Source: Lactobacillaceae bacterium AF64-9pH9TA (GTDB taxonomy: Bacteria; Bacillota; Bacilli; Lactobacillales; Lactobacillaceae). From it: a DNA stretch of 64,000 nucleotides. The stretch lies in the NCBI GenBank assembly GCA_027681045.1, contig JAQDCK010000001.1, positions 186,001-250,000 of the forward strand. Reading direction: 5' to 3'. The notes beneath the pieces were generated by a model. The model searched no databases. It saw only the letters and a list, made by a program, of their open reading frames with translations, and was not told where the DNA came from. Positions within the stretch are counted from its first letter, which is position 1. Every line of letters starts with the position of its first letter. Shown one piece after another: positions 22,139 to 31,535 of the stretch. Made by a program: the position numbers and the translations under genes.

Positions 22139-22151
22139 TGATGACTGGGAA

Positions 22152-22180
22152 AAGACAAATGAGCCGATTTCGGTTATAAT
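22152..22180 (+). promoter_or_regulatory. Probable lepA promoter
   Basis: A perfect TATAAT (22175-22180) lies 35 bases before lepA. AAGACA (22152-22157) is a moderate -35 at 17-base spacing. Confidence 0.55.
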
Positions 22181-22214
22181 TGTTAAGTACTTTAGTAAGG
22201 ATGCGAGAAAATAT

Positions 22215-24053
22215 ATGGACTTAGAAAAATTAAAAGACTACCAAAAGCACATCCGCAATTTTTCAATCGTGGCCCACGTTGACCACGGCAAATCAACGAT
22301 TGCCGACCGGATTCTGGAACTGACGGACACGGTTTCCAAGCGTCAGCTGAAAAATCAAATGCTGGATGACATGCCCCTTGAACGGCAGCGGGGGATCACC
22401 ATCAAGATGAACTCGGTGCAGGTCAAGTACCACGCCAATGACGGGGAAGACTACATTTTCCACTTGATCGACACCCCCGGCCACGTCGACTTCTCCTATG
22501 AAGTTTCCCGGTCTCTGGCCGCCTGTGAAGGGGCTGTCCTGGTCGTTGACGCCTCCCAGGGTGTCCAGGCCCAGACCCTGTCCAACACTTACCTGGCTTT
22601 GGAAAACGACCTGGAAATCCTCCCTGTTTTAAACAAGATCGACCTGCCAAGCGCCGACCCGGACATGGCCAAGAGCGAAATCGGCGACATGCTGGGCTTA
22701 GACGCCAGCGACGCCGTGGAAGTTTCCGGCAAGACCGGGGCAGGGATTCCGGAACTTTTGGAAAGAATCGTGACTGACATCCCAGCGCCGACCGGGGACT
22801 TGACCAAGCCCCTCAAGGCCTTGATCTTTGACTCCAAGTATGATGACTACCGGGGAGTGGTCATGTCAGTCAGAATTGAAGAAGGCACGGTTAAGCCAGG
22901 CGACGAAATCATGATCATGAACACCGGCAAGAAGTATGAAGTAACCGAAGTCGGCGTTTCCAGCCCCCACCCGGTTAAAGAAGACATCTTGATTGCCGGG
23001 GACGTGGGCTATATTACTGCCAACATCAAGTCTGTCCGGGAAACCCGGGTCGGGGACACCATCACCAGCGCTGAAAACCCGACGGCAGAAGCTTTGCCAG
23101 GCTATCGGCAGATTCCGCCAATGGTCTACTCTGGTATGTATCCGACCGACAACCGGGACTATGACGACTTGAAGGAAGCCTTGCAGAAATTGCAGCTTAA
23201 CGATGCGTCTCTGGAATTTGAGCCGGAAACTTCCCAGGCCCTGGGTTTTGGTTTCCGCTGCGGCTTTTTGGGCCTTTTGCACATGGACGTCGTGCAAGAG
23301 CGCTTGGAGCAGGAATTTGACCTGGACCTCATCATGACCGCGCCATCAGTTGACTACCACGCCATCATGCCAACTGGGGAGGTCAAACTGATCGACAACC
23401 CGGCTGACCTGCCGGATGCCGGTGAATACAAGGAATTGCAAGAGCCTTACGTTAAGGCGGAAATCATGGTACCAAATGACTTCGTCGGCGCAGTAATGCA
23501 GCTGTGTGAAGGCAAGCGGGGTGAGTTCCAGACCATGGATTACCTGGACAAGTACCGGGTCAACGTGATCTACGAAATGCCCCTGGCAGAAATCATCTAT
23601 GACTTCTTTGACCAGCTCAAGTCTTCAACCAAGGGCTATGCTTCTTTGGACTATGAAATCATCGGCTACAAGGCCACCAACTTGGTCAAGATCGACATCC
23701 TCTTGAACAAGGAACCGATCGATGCCTTGAGCTTCATCGCCCACCGCGAAGAAGCCCGGGACCGGGCTGTCCAGATGTGCAGCCTTTTGAAGAAGCTGAT
23801 TCCGCGGCAAAACTTCCAAGTCGACATCCAAGGAGCAATCGGGTCCAAGATCATTTCCCGGGCTACGATCAAGCCTTACCGAAAGGACGTTACCTGGAAG
23901 ATCCACACCGGTGACCCGGACCGGCGGGCCAAGCTGCTGGAGAAGCAGAAGCGGGGCAAGAAGCGGATGAAGTCAGTTGGCCGGGTGGAAGTCCCGCAGG
24001 ATGCCTTTATGGCAGTATTACGGATGAATGATGATGACATCAAAGGCAAGTAA
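22215..24053 (+). CDS. lepA: Elongation factor 4 (LepA)
   Basis: LepA is a ribosome-associated translational GTPase related to EF-G, linked to back-translocation and ribosome biogenesis. Its 612 residues match the family. G motifs are [13 protein letters not shown] (G1), DTPGH (G3) and NKIDLP (G4), and the C-terminus has the LepA-specific domain with [23 protein letters not shown] is the ribosome-binding site. The downstream sortase start overlaps its 3' end. Confidence 0.98.
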   Translation: MDLEKLKDYQKHIRNFSIVAHVDHGKSTIADRILELTDTVSKRQLKNQMLDDMPLERQRGITIKMNSVQVKYHANDGEDYIFHLIDTPGHVDFSYEVSRSLAACEGAVLVVDASQGVQAQTLSNTYLALENDLEILPVLNKIDLPSADPDMAKSEIGDMLGLDASDAVEVSGKTGAGIPELLERIVTDIPAPTGDLTKPLKALIFDSKYDDYRGVVMSVRIEEGTVKPGDEIMIMNTGKKYEVTEVGVSSPHPVKEDILIAGDVGYITANIKSVRETRVGDTITSAENPTAEALPGYRQIPPMVYSGMYPTDNRDYDDLKEALQKLQLNDASLEFEPETSQALGFGFRCGFLGLLHMDVVQERLEQEFDLDLIMTAPSVDYHAIMPTGEVKLIDNPADLPDAGEYKELQEPYVKAEIMVPNDFVGAVMQLCEGKRGEFQTMDYLDKYRVNVIYEMPLAEIIYDFFDQLKSSTKGYASLDYEIIGYKATNLVKIDILLNKEPIDALSFIAHREEARDRAVQMCSLLKKLIPRQNFQVDIQGAIGSKIISRATIKPYRKDVTWKIHTGDPDRRAKLLEKQKRGKKRMKSVGRVEVPQDAFMAVLRMNDDDIKGK

Positions 24054-24735
24054 AAATACACAAGACCACCCAGTCCGCCGGATTATTCTGCGCCTGATCG
24101 CCGTAATCCTCTTTTTGCTGGGCCTGGCTTTAGTCTTTAACCGGCAGATCAGCGCTTTTTTGGTCAAGCAGAACCAGACCGCGGCTTTAAAGGGCCTGAC
24201 CCGGGACCAGGTCGTGCAGAACCAGAAAAAGAAGGGGATGTATGACTTCAAGAAGGTCAAGTCAATTGACTTTGCCCAGACCACCCGCAGCCGGGTGAAG
24301 AACACAGCTGGCGCCATTGGGGCAATTTCCATCCCCAGCGTCAAGCTTTATCTGCCGATCATGCAGGGCCTCTCAGACGAGGCTTTGTCAACTGGGGGCG
24401 GAACCATGCGGGCTGACCAGAAGATGGGCAAGGGGAACTACCCTTTGGCTGGCCACTACATGACCGACCAGGGGGCCCTTTTTTCACCCCTTGAGCGGGT
24501 CAAGCTGGGCAGCATGGTCTACTTGACTGACTTAAAGAAGGTCTATGCTTACAAGATCTACTACAAGAAGGTGGTTGACCCCAGCGCCGTCTGGCTGGTT
24601 GCCAACACCAAGAAGAAGATCGTAACCTTGATCACCTGTGCCGATGGCGGGGTAAACCGCTGGTCCTTAAGAGGAAAACTGACCGCGGTCAAGCCGGCAA
24701 GCAAGCAGAATTTGGAGATGTTTAAACTTCGATGA
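24034..24735 (+). CDS. srtA: Class A sortase
   Basis: This membrane-anchored transpeptidase attaches LPXTG proteins to peptidoglycan. One N-terminal membrane segment (about residues 13-33) is followed by the extracellular sortase fold. The catalytic His is about 141 (LAGHYM), Cys about 202 ([10 protein letters not shown]), and the Arg probably 213 (WSLRGKL). Three consecutive ATG codons (24028, 24031, 24034) inside the lepA end make the exact start uncertain; from 24034 it has 233 residues. It overlaps lepA by 20 bases and recJ by 4, so all three are probably co-transcribed. No LPXTG substrate is seen in this window. Confidence 0.93.
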   Translation: MTSKASKNTQDHPVRRIILRLIAVILFLLGLALVFNRQISAFLVKQNQTAALKGLTRDQVVQNQKKKGMYDFKKVKSIDFAQTTRSRVKNTAGAIGAISIPSVKLYLPIMQGLSDEALSTGGGTMRADQKMGKGNYPLAGHYMTDQGALFSPLERVKLGSMVYLTDLKKVYAYKIYYKKVVDPSAVWLVANTKKKIVTLITCADGGVNRWSLRGKLTAVKPASKQNLEMFKLR

Positions 24736-27008
24736 AATGGCAAGAAAGAACAGCTGCTCCTTTGGCCAGTGACCTGGTTGAAGAATTTCAACTTAGCCCA
24801 TTAACGGCTAAGTTGTTTTCTTTGCGGGGAATTGACAACGAGGAAAAAATCGACTATTGGCTCCGCGCCAATGAAAATGACCTGGCAGATCCCTCTTTGA
24901 TGCATGACATGGACAAGGCAGTCCGCCGGATCAACCAGGCCCTGGACGAGGGTGAAAAGATCACTATTTACGGGGACTATGACGCTGACGGGATCACCGC
25001 CACGGCCATCATGACGGAAATGCTGACCATCATGGGGGCTGACGTCCATTACTTCATTCCTGACCGCTTCAAGGACGGCTATGGGCCAAGTTTAGACCGC
25101 TACAAGGAGATTGTGGCGGACGGGACTAAATTGATCATTACCGTTGACAACGGGGTGACCGGAATTGAGGAAGTGGCCTATGCTCAGTCTCACGGCGTGG
25201 ACGTGATTGTCACCGACCACCACACCTTCAAAGATGAAAAGCCGGACGCTTATGCCCTGGTGCACTGCAACTATCCAGGCCAGGCTTATCCTTTTGACGA
25301 CTATTGCGGGGCCGGGGTGGCTTATACCATTGCCCGGGCAGTCTTAGAAGACACGGCCAGCGAATTTTTGGAACTGGCCATGATCGGGACCGTTGGGGAC
25401 ATGGTCAAGGTTTCCGGTGAAGGGCACATTATCGTCAAGCGGGGCTTGGAGATGCTGAATGAAAGCTCCCGGCCGGGCCTGGCGGCTCTTATCCGCAATG
25501 CCGGCCTTACACCGGGGATGATTGATGAAGAAGACGTCGGCTTTAGCATCGCTCCCCGTTTAAACGCCTGCGGCCGCCTGGCTGATGCCAGCCTGGCCGT
25601 AAGGTTGCTTTTGGCGGAAAGCCCGGGCGAGGCCCAGGAATTAGCCGATCAGATTGAAAAGCTGAACAATGAGCGAAAAGATCTGACCCAAGCGACCATG
25701 CAGGCGGCTGAGGCTCAAATTAAGCGCCGGGGCTACCAGAAAGAAGCGACATTGACCCTGTATGACCCGGCCTGGCATGAAGGGGTCATGGGCTTAGTCG
25801 CCAACAAGATCGTGGAAAAATACCACAAGCCGACCCTGATGCTGACGAAAAACGAGGCTGGCCTTGTCAAGGGGTCTGGCCGATCCAGCCAGGGCTTCAA
25901 CTTGTTCAATGCCTTGAAGCCTTTTGAAGGCAAGTCCATCACCCAGTTTGGCGGCCATGACTTTGCCTGCGGCCTGTCGACGACTGAGGAAAATTTGAAC
26001 CAGCTCAGGCGCGACTTTAACCAAAGCTTTAAGGCAGGAGAGAAGGGTCCAGAAAAGGTCCAGAAATATGATGGCACGATCAGTCCATTAGATATTGATT
26101 TGACCAGCGTTTATGACCTGGCCCAGGCCGGGCCTTTTGGCACGGACAACCCCCAGCCGGTCTTTTTGCTTGACAAGCCGCAGATTTCTAACTTCCGCCC
26201 TATGCGGAAGGGCTGCAGCTTCATGGTGGGCCCAGTCAGGGCGGTGGACTTTGACCAGGGTTTAAACCAAACTGTCCTGCCATATTTGCAGCAGATGTTG
26301 GTTAAGCTTGCTTCTAACACTTTTAAAGGCAAGACCAATGTCCAGTTCCGGATCGTTGACCTGCATTACGGGCAGCCACTTTACGCGCCAGCCGCCCGGA
26401 TCGTGGACTTCCGCGGGCAAGAGAATTTGCTGGGTTTTGCGGACAAGTATCTCTTGTTTGATGAGAAAAATCTCAGCCAGGCCATGAATCATTTTGGCAT
26501 AACTAAAGAGCAGATTTCTCTGGCCAAGGACAATGAAGACCTCAGCCAGCAGATCGTGTCAGTTCTTGACGTGCCGGCCAATGAGGCCCAGCTGAACTTT
26601 GTCCTGGCCAAGCCTTACCGCCAGCTCTACCTGCGCTTTCAGCTGGACCAGCTGCCAGGGGAGGCCCTGCCCAGCCGGGGCAACTTCGGCCTGGTCTGGC
26701 AGTACTTTTTGGCTCACCCGGGGCTAAAGCCGAATGATTACATGCAGGCTGCCGGCCAGCTGGGGATGGATCCGGACAGCATCATGTTTATTTTGAGGGT
26801 GTTTTTTACCCTTAATTTTGTTAAAATGGAAGAGGACAGATTGCTCCCTAAGCCGAGTCCGACAAAGAAGTCTTTGGACGATTCAGCCTATTACCGGTCA
26901 GTGAAAGCAGAATATGCCTTCGTTAACAAATTACGAACAATCTCTTCGAATGAATTAATTCGCTATGCCAGTGGTCTAGCAAATGGAGGATTACAAAATG
27001 TCAATTGA
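24732..27008 (+). CDS. recJ: Single-stranded-DNA exonuclease RecJ
   Basis: RecJ is a 5'-3' single-strand exonuclease of recombination and mismatch repair. The protein has 758 residues. The DHH-family motifs are YGDYDADG at about residues 79-86 and VIVTDHHTF; the DHHA1 block is [11 protein letters not shown]. The C-terminal third is the Firmicute-specific extension. ATG 24732 overlaps the sortase stop (ATGA). Its last codons contain the apt ribosome-binding site and start. Confidence 0.97.
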   Translation: MKWQERTAAPLASDLVEEFQLSPLTAKLFSLRGIDNEEKIDYWLRANENDLADPSLMHDMDKAVRRINQALDEGEKITIYGDYDADGITATAIMTEMLTIMGADVHYFIPDRFKDGYGPSLDRYKEIVADGTKLIITVDNGVTGIEEVAYAQSHGVDVIVTDHHTFKDEKPDAYALVHCNYPGQAYPFDDYCGAGVAYTIARAVLEDTASEFLELAMIGTVGDMVKVSGEGHIIVKRGLEMLNESSRPGLAALIRNAGLTPGMIDEEDVGFSIAPRLNACGRLADASLAVRLLLAESPGEAQELADQIEKLNNERKDLTQATMQAAEAQIKRRGYQKEATLTLYDPAWHEGVMGLVANKIVEKYHKPTLMLTKNEAGLVKGSGRSSQGFNLFNALKPFEGKSITQFGGHDFACGLSTTEENLNQLRRDFNQSFKAGEKGPEKVQKYDGTISPLDIDLTSVYDLAQAGPFGTDNPQPVFLLDKPQISNFRPMRKGCSFMVGPVRAVDFDQGLNQTVLPYLQQMLVKLASNTFKGKTNVQFRIVDLHYGQPLYAPAARIVDFRGQENLLGFADKYLLFDEKNLSQAMNHFGITKEQISLAKDNEDLSQQIVSVLDVPANEAQLNFVLAKPYRQLYLRFQLDQLPGEALPSRGNFGLVWQYFLAHPGLKPNDYMQAAGQLGMDPDSIMFILRVFFTLNFVKMEEDRLLPKPSPTKKSLDDSAYYRSVKAEYAFVNKLRTISSNELIRYASGLANGGLQNVN

Positions 27009-27525
27009 TTTTAAGAAGTACATTGCCAGCGTCAAGGACTTCCCGAATAAAGGAATCATCTTCCGGGACATCACCCCGATCCTGCAAGACGGTGAAGCCT
27101 TCGCAGCAGCTACTCACGAAATTGCCGAATACGCCAAGAGCCGGCAAGCTGACGTGATCGTCGGACCGGAAGCCCGGGGCTTCCTGGTCGGGACTCCGGT
27201 AGCAATCGAACTGGGTATCGGCTTCGTGCCAGCCCGTAAGCCCCACAAGCTGCCACGGGAAGTAGAATCTGCGGCTTACGACCTGGAATACGGGTCAAAC
27301 GTTCTGGAAATGCACAAGGATGCGATCAAGCCTGGCCAAAGAGTAGTCATCTGCGACGACTTGATGGCTACGGCCGGCACCCTGCACGCCACTAAGGAAT
27401 TGATTGAACGCCTGGGCGGGAAGGTTGTCGGGGCAGCCTTTTATATTGAATTGACCGACCTTAAGGGCAGAGAAAAGTTCCCGGACGTGGACATCTTCTC
27501 CCTGGTTCAATACACCGGCGCTTAA
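26998..27525 (+). CDS. apt: Adenine phosphoribosyltransferase
   Basis: Apt salvages adenine to AMP with PRPP. From ATG 26998 it has 175 residues ([20 protein letters not shown]), the normal length, with GGAGG seven bases upstream. An earlier in-frame ATG at 26983 lacks a ribosome-binding site. The PRPP-binding motif is [16 protein letters not shown]. The start lies 11 bases inside recJ. recJ-apt is a conserved Firmicute pair. Confidence 0.98.
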   Translation: MSIDFKKYIASVKDFPNKGIIFRDITPILQDGEAFAAATHEIAEYAKSRQADVIVGPEARGFLVGTPVAIELGIGFVPARKPHKLPREVESAAYDLEYGSNVLEMHKDAIKPGQRVVICDDLMATAGTLHATKELIERLGGKVVGAAFYIELTDLKGREKFPDVDIFSLVQYTGA

Positions 27526-27543
27526 TTTTAAGAGCAAGACAGA

Positions 27544-27578
27544 AAAAACGGCTTTACCGGAAGGTAGAAGCCGTTTTT
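27544..27578 (+). terminator. Intrinsic terminator after apt
   Basis: AAAAACGGCTT pairs with AAGCCGTTTTT, with inner TACC/GGTA pairs and a GGAA loop region. It is also U-rich in the opposite direction, so it can serve the converging arsR gene. Confidence 0.9.
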
Positions 27579-27599
27579 GTTTGTATTAAAAAAGTAAAA

Positions 27600-27902
27600 C
27601 TATTGCAGCCGGTCCAGGTGGTCTAGGTGCTCGGTCATCGCGTCGATGATCTGCACGATGTCCTGGTCATTGATTGAATAGTAGACAAAAGTGCCTGCTT
27701 TGCGTTTCTGCACGAAATCGTATTTTTTCAAAATACCGAGCTGCTTGGAAATTACCGGCTGAGAGATGCCCAGGTGGCCGACGATTGCCGAAACCGGGCT
27801 TTCGCCGTGTGTTCTAAGATAAAAGAGAATATGGATCCGCAGGCTGTTACCCAAGACCTTGAAAAGGCGGGCCGCCTGGTCGATCAGTTCTTCATGTGTC
27901 AT
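27600..27902 (-). CDS. ArsR/SmtB-family metalloregulator
   Basis: This is a 100-residue winged-helix repressor (LFKVLGNSLRIHILFYLR, then recognition helix ISQPVISKQLGILKKYDFV and wing RKAGTFVYYSIND). Family members release DNA on binding Zn, Cd, Co or similar metals. The classical ELCVCD cysteine motif of the alpha-3 site is absent: the matching region reads SPVSAIVGHLG. A C-terminal alpha-5 His/Asp set (DAMTEHLDHLDR) could form a CzrA/SmtB-like zinc site. It diverges from the CDF exporter, with two mirrored AT-rich operators between them, so it probably controls both. Confidence 0.9.
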   Translation of the reverse strand: MTHEELIDQAARLFKVLGNSLRIHILFYLRTHGESPVSAIVGHLGISQPVISKQLGILKKYDFVQKRKAGTFVYYSINDQDIVQIIDAMTEHLDHLDRLQ

Positions 27903-27934
27903 GCGGTTCTCCTTTCCAGTATCCCCCTTGATTA

Positions 27935-27989
27935 TATATCATTTTTGTTATATAGTGTAGACAAGAGTAAATATACCAAAAACGATATA
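27935..27989. promoter_or_regulatory. Paired inverted operators between arsR and the CDF exporter
   Basis: TATATCATTTTTGTTATAT (27935-27953) and ATATACCAAAAACGATATA (27971-27989) are inverted copies of one another with two mismatches in 19. Each is itself a loose dyad of AT-rich arms around a T5/A5 core. One copy faces each divergent gene. This is the expected binding region of the ArsR repressor; binding itself is inference. Confidence 0.7.
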
Positions 27990-28013
27990 TAAAAGATTGC
28001 GCAGGTAAAAATC

Positions 28014-28901
28014 ATGAATGACCAAGCATCAAAAAGGTATTTGTGGGTGACTGTCTTCAATGTCATCATTACTGCCGCGGAAATTGCCGGCGGGATTATC
28101 TCCGGTTCCCTGGCCCTCTTGTCAGATGCCTTGCATAACTTGAGTGACGTTGTTTCCATCGTGGTTGCCTTTGCGGCTAATTTAATCGCCAAAAGAAGCA
28201 AGGACCAGCACAAGACTTTTGGCTACAAGCGGGCGGAAACCCTGGCTGCCTACACCAACGGCTTCTTCTTGTTGGCCATCAGCATCTATCTTTTCATCTC
28301 GGCCATCCAGCGCTTCAGCAAGCCAGAGCCGATTGAAGGGGTAGTCATGTTTATCGTTTCCTTGATCGGCTTGGCCGGCAACTTGATCTCCATGCTGATC
28401 CTGGGCAAGGGGAGCAAGGAAAACTTGAATGCCCGGGCCCTCTTTTTGAATATGATGTCGGACACCTTGTCCAGTGTTGCCGTTGTGGTGGGGTCCCTCT
28501 TGATTTATTACCAAAACTGGACCCTGGTGGACCCGATTTTAACCATGGCCGCGGCAATTTTCCTCTTGAAAGAGGCTTTTGAAATCACCAGAGACTCAGC
28601 CAACGTTTTGATGGAAACTAACCCTAATCTGGATCTGGATGCCATCGAAAAGGCGGTTTTGGCCTATAAAGAGGTAAGGCAACTCCACCACCTGCATGTC
28701 TGGCGCTACAGCGACGATACCATCATGCTGGACGCCCACATTGTTGTTGACTCCGGCCTTACTGCCAAGCGGATTGAAGAGCTTGATGAAGAGATTGCTG
28801 CTTGTCTGAAAGAAAAGTTTGCCATCAACCACGTTACCCTGCAGGCAGAATGCAGCCGGGGCCTGGACGAAGACCTTTTGTCAACCAACAAGGAAAATTA
28901 A
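28014..28901 (+). CDS. Cation diffusion facilitator (CzcD-type) metal exporter
   Basis: This CDF-family proton-coupled metal exporter has 295 residues and six membrane segments followed by a cytoplasmic dimer domain (about 210-285, with RQLHHLHVWRYSDD). The TM2 metal site HNLSD is intact (LLSDALHNLSDVVS). In TM5, where Zn/Cd exporters such as Bacillus CzcD have HxxxD (HVISD), this protein has NMMSD, so His is replaced by Asn and selectivity may differ. The His-rich tails common in the family are absent. Control by the divergent ArsR protein is likely. Confidence 0.93.
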   Translation: MNDQASKRYLWVTVFNVIITAAEIAGGIISGSLALLSDALHNLSDVVSIVVAFAANLIAKRSKDQHKTFGYKRAETLAAYTNGFFLLAISIYLFISAIQRFSKPEPIEGVVMFIVSLIGLAGNLISMLILGKGSKENLNARALFLNMMSDTLSSVAVVVGSLLIYYQNWTLVDPILTMAAAIFLLKEAFEITRDSANVLMETNPNLDLDAIEKAVLAYKEVRQLHHLHVWRYSDDTIMLDAHIVVDSGLTAKRIEELDEEIAACLKEKFAINHVTLQAECSRGLDEDLLSTNKEN

Positions 28902-28911
28902 GAAAAGATTA

Positions 28912-29044
28912 GCTAACTTTAAAAAAAGAGAAAATTAGGGTCAAACGGCTTGTTTTCGCAAGGCTTAGGCCTTAGAAGAATTAAAGTTAGCAAAAAATAG
29001 CAATAAAATGAAAACAATTTTAAAAAAGCCTTGCTAACCTTTAG
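28912..29044. repeat. Three GCTAAC(C)TTT boxes upstream of the aminotransferase gene
   Basis: GCTAACTTTAA (28912-28922) has a perfect 11-base inverted copy TTAAAGTTAGC (28981-28991). A third, variant copy GCTAACCTTTA (29033-29043) overlaps the -35 element TTGCTA of the following gene. The 200-base interval is AT-rich and has no gene. The boxes may be binding sites for a regulator not identified here. Confidence 0.55.
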
Positions 29045-29069
29045 AAAGAGTATTATAGTTACAACTATA
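29031..29069 (+). promoter_or_regulatory. Aminotransferase promoter with overlapping palindrome
   Basis: TTGCTA (29031-29036) and TATAGT (29054-29059) have 17-base spacing. The -10 is the left half of a perfect 16-base palindrome TATAGTTACAACTATA (29054-29069), so a dimeric protein bound there would block transcription. The ribosome-binding site is AGGAGG at 29091-29096. Confidence 0.6.
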
Positions 29070-29103
29070 AAAACTAGTGATTGAATTTTTAGGAGGTAAT
29101 ATC

Positions 29104-30129
29104 ATGGCTAAAAAAGATCTCGATTGGGCAAATATCGGCTTTGGCTATCATCAAACCGACAAGCGCTACGTGGACTATTTCCACGACGGTGCCTGGGAAG
29201 GCGGCAAGCTGACCGACGACCCTAATGTTGTATTGAATGAATGTGCTGAAACCCTGCAATACGCCCAGCAAGTTTTTGAAGGGATGAAGGCCTACACCTG
29301 GAAGGATGGCTCTGTTGTTGTCTTCAGGCCAGACCAAAACGCGGAACGGATGTACAACTCCGCTAAGCGGATCGAAATGCAGCCTTATCCAAAAGACAAG
29401 TTCGTTGAAGCAATCGACCAAGTAGTCAAGGGCAATGTTGACTGGGTACCGCCATACGGTTCAGGCGCGACTCTTTATCTGCGTCCATACGAAATCGGCA
29501 CCACACCAATCATCGGCGTTGCTCCGGCAACTGATTACATGTTCAGAATCTTTGCAACTCCAGTTGGCCCATACTACAAGGGCGGGGCTACTCCAGTTGC
29601 CGTTCAAGTTGCCCAATATGACCGGGCTGCACCTCGCGGGACTGGCCACGTTAAGGCCGCTTTGAACTATGCCATGAGTTTGAAGGCGACTGTCACTGCT
29701 CACCAGGCAGGTTTTGCTGAAAACATGTACCTGGACCCAGCTACCCAAACTTATATTGAAGAAACGGGTGGCTCAAACATTATCTTCATCGACCAAAACA
29801 ACCACTTGGTCGTTCCTAAGTCAAATTCAATTTTGCCATCAATCACTAGACGCTCCATTGTATACTTGGCTGAACACTACCTCAACTTGACGGTTGAAGA
29901 AAGACAAGTCCGCTTCGACGAAGTTCCATCCTTCAAGGAATGTGCTTTGGTCGGCACGGCTGCCGTATTGTCACCAGTTGGCCGCATCGTCAATGGCGAC
30001 CAGGTCATCGACTTGCCATCAGGCATGGACAAGCCAGGCAAGTTCATGGAAGAACTTTACAACACTTTGACTGGCATCCAAAACGGGGAAGTCGAAGCCC
30101 CAGAAGGCTGGATCCACCACGTGATGTAA
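29104..30129 (+). CDS. bcaT: Branched-chain amino acid aminotransferase
   Basis: This PLP enzyme of fold class IV interconverts Leu/Ile/Val and their 2-oxo acids; in lactic acid bacteria it feeds flavour-compound formation and amino acid balance. From ATG 29104, behind a strong AGGAGG, it has 341 residues. The PLP lysine lies in GTGHVKAALNYA, and the family block EETGGSNIIFI is present. A longer in-frame start at 29077 would precede the ribosome-binding site and is rejected. It stands alone between its own promoter and a terminator. Confidence 0.95.
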   Translation: MAKKDLDWANIGFGYHQTDKRYVDYFHDGAWEGGKLTDDPNVVLNECAETLQYAQQVFEGMKAYTWKDGSVVVFRPDQNAERMYNSAKRIEMQPYPKDKFVEAIDQVVKGNVDWVPPYGSGATLYLRPYEIGTTPIIGVAPATDYMFRIFATPVGPYYKGGATPVAVQVAQYDRAAPRGTGHVKAALNYAMSLKATVTAHQAGFAENMYLDPATQTYIEETGGSNIIFIDQNNHLVVPKSNSILPSITRRSIVYLAEHYLNLTVEERQVRFDEVPSFKECALVGTAAVLSPVGRIVNGDQVIDLPSGMDKPGKFMEELYNTLTGIQNGEVEAPEGWIHHVM

Positions 30130-30151
30130 AAATCATCATCGAGAATAAGAT

Positions 30152-30185
30152 AAAAAATGGCAGTTTTTGCAACTGCTATTTTTTA
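30152..30185 (+). terminator. Intrinsic terminator after bcaT
   Basis: AATGGCAGTT pairs with AACTGCTATT (one G-T pair) around TTTGC, followed by a T run. Confidence 0.85.
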
Positions 30186-30190
30186 TTGCT

Positions 30191-30217
30191 TTGGCCAGGG
30201 CCGGAAACTGTTATAAT
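30191..30217 (+). promoter_or_regulatory. Probable promoter of the AI-2E family gene
   Basis: A perfect TATAAT at 30212-30217; the best -35 is TTGGCC at 30191-30196 with short 15-base spacing. Confidence 0.5.
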
Positions 30218-30246
30218 AAAAGCTAGTCAAACTAGCGAGGTGTATG

Positions 30247-31380
30247 ATGAACAAATTTTGGAACCACATTGATCAGAAGTATTTTAAGATTGCCCTCTAC
30301 TGTCTGTGCACGGTCTTTGCCGGTCTCTTCATCTTGCTTTTAGCCTATGAGTCAACTGGCTTCTGGGTTCGGGTAGGCAAGATTCTGGCGGCAATTGCCC
30401 AGCCTTTAACTTACGGTTTGGTTTTAACCTATCTTTTGATGCCTTTGACCAACTTCTTTGACCGGAAGTTTTCCAAGGGCAGCAGCCGGGGGGCAGTGGC
30501 GACAGCCAGCCGGTCAGCCGCAGTGGCCTTGACCCTGCTCTTGCTCTTGCTGGTTATTTTACTGGCTGCGACAGCGGTTTTCGTAACCTTCTCCAAGCAA
30601 CTGAGTTATTTCAGCCTGGACAGCTTGGAAAGCTTCTATGACCAACTGAAAGCCCAATACAGCAGTTTTATCAATGAAATCTTAGCCTACCTGCAAAAGC
30701 AGGGCTGGTCGACCAGCGGCCTGGTCGCTTATATGCAAAAAGGGGTCGGCCGGGTAACTAGTTTTTTGAGTGACTTTTTCTTTGGGGTAATTTTTGCCAT
30801 CTACTTCCTCTACGATGGCCAGCGGATCGCGGCATACTGGAAGAGAAACCTGGGCACCCTCTTAAACAGAAAGGTGATCAAGGGAATCAAGCTCTTTTTA
30901 GCAGATGCTGACCGGGCTTTCTCCGGCTACATCAGAGGGCAGATTATTGATGCTTTTATCGTTGGCCTTTTGGTCAGCCTGTCCATGCTGATTGCCAAGG
31001 TCCCATATGGCCTTTTGATCGGATTGGTAACCGGGATGGGGAACTTGATCCCATACTTTGGTCCGATTTTAGGCTATGGGATGGTTATCTTAGCCTGCAC
31101 CCTCAGCCAGAATATGACAGCTTTGATCGTGGGGATGGTTATTCTCCTCTTGATTCAGGCGATTGACGGCAATATCCTTAACCCTAAGCTTTTGTCTTCA
31201 GCCATTCACATCCACCCCCTGTACGTTATCGCCTGCGTGATTGCCGGCGGGGCCATGGGCGGCTTTGTTGGGATGCTGATTGCCGTCCCGATGGGAGCCT
31301 TGCTGAAAACTGAATTCGAGCGCTTGATTGCTTACCGGCAAAAGCAGTTGGAAAAAAGCAAACAGGCAAGCGAAGAGTAA
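30247..31380 (+). CDS. AI-2E family (PerM/YdiK-type) membrane transporter
   Basis: A polytopic membrane protein of 377 residues with about seven to eight membrane segments and the family's glycine-rich blocks (GLVTGMGNLIPYFGPILG and LLIQAIDGNILNPKLLS). Members have been linked to autoinducer-2 export or sodium-proton exchange; the substrate cannot be told from sequence. GAGGTG is better spaced to ATG 30247 than to ATG 30244. It is a single-gene unit between a promoter and a terminator. Confidence 0.9.
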   Translation: MNKFWNHIDQKYFKIALYCLCTVFAGLFILLLAYESTGFWVRVGKILAAIAQPLTYGLVLTYLLMPLTNFFDRKFSKGSSRGAVATASRSAAVALTLLLLLLVILLAATAVFVTFSKQLSYFSLDSLESFYDQLKAQYSSFINEILAYLQKQGWSTSGLVAYMQKGVGRVTSFLSDFFFGVIFAIYFLYDGQRIAAYWKRNLGTLLNRKVIKGIKLFLADADRAFSGYIRGQIIDAFIVGLLVSLSMLIAKVPYGLLIGLVTGMGNLIPYFGPILGYGMVILACTLSQNMTALIVGMVILLLIQAIDGNILNPKLLSSAIHIHPLYVIACVIAGGAMGGFVGMLIAVPMGALLKTEFERLIAYRQKQLEKSKQASEE

Positions 31381-31414
31381 GCAGCAACTAGTAAATAAAT
31401 ATAAGAATTAAGTA

Positions 31415-31443
31415 AAAGGACTCGCGAAAGCGGGTCCTTTTTG
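31415..31443 (+). terminator. Intrinsic terminator after the AI-2E family gene
   Basis: AAAGGACTCGC and GCGGGTCCTTT pair around a GAAA tetraloop, followed by T residues. Confidence 0.88.
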
Positions 31444-31535
31444 TCAGATTAAACAGTAATAAGTATAAAGCATTTAGTATTTAGTGGATGATTAAGTTTG
31501 CCTTACGGGAGCTTAGCCAAATACACATTTATTTG

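Noticed and set aside
26783..26830. Possible internal promoter for apt within recJ (TAAAAT near 26822)
   Set aside because: No -35 at acceptable spacing; apt overlap with recJ suggests co-transcription.
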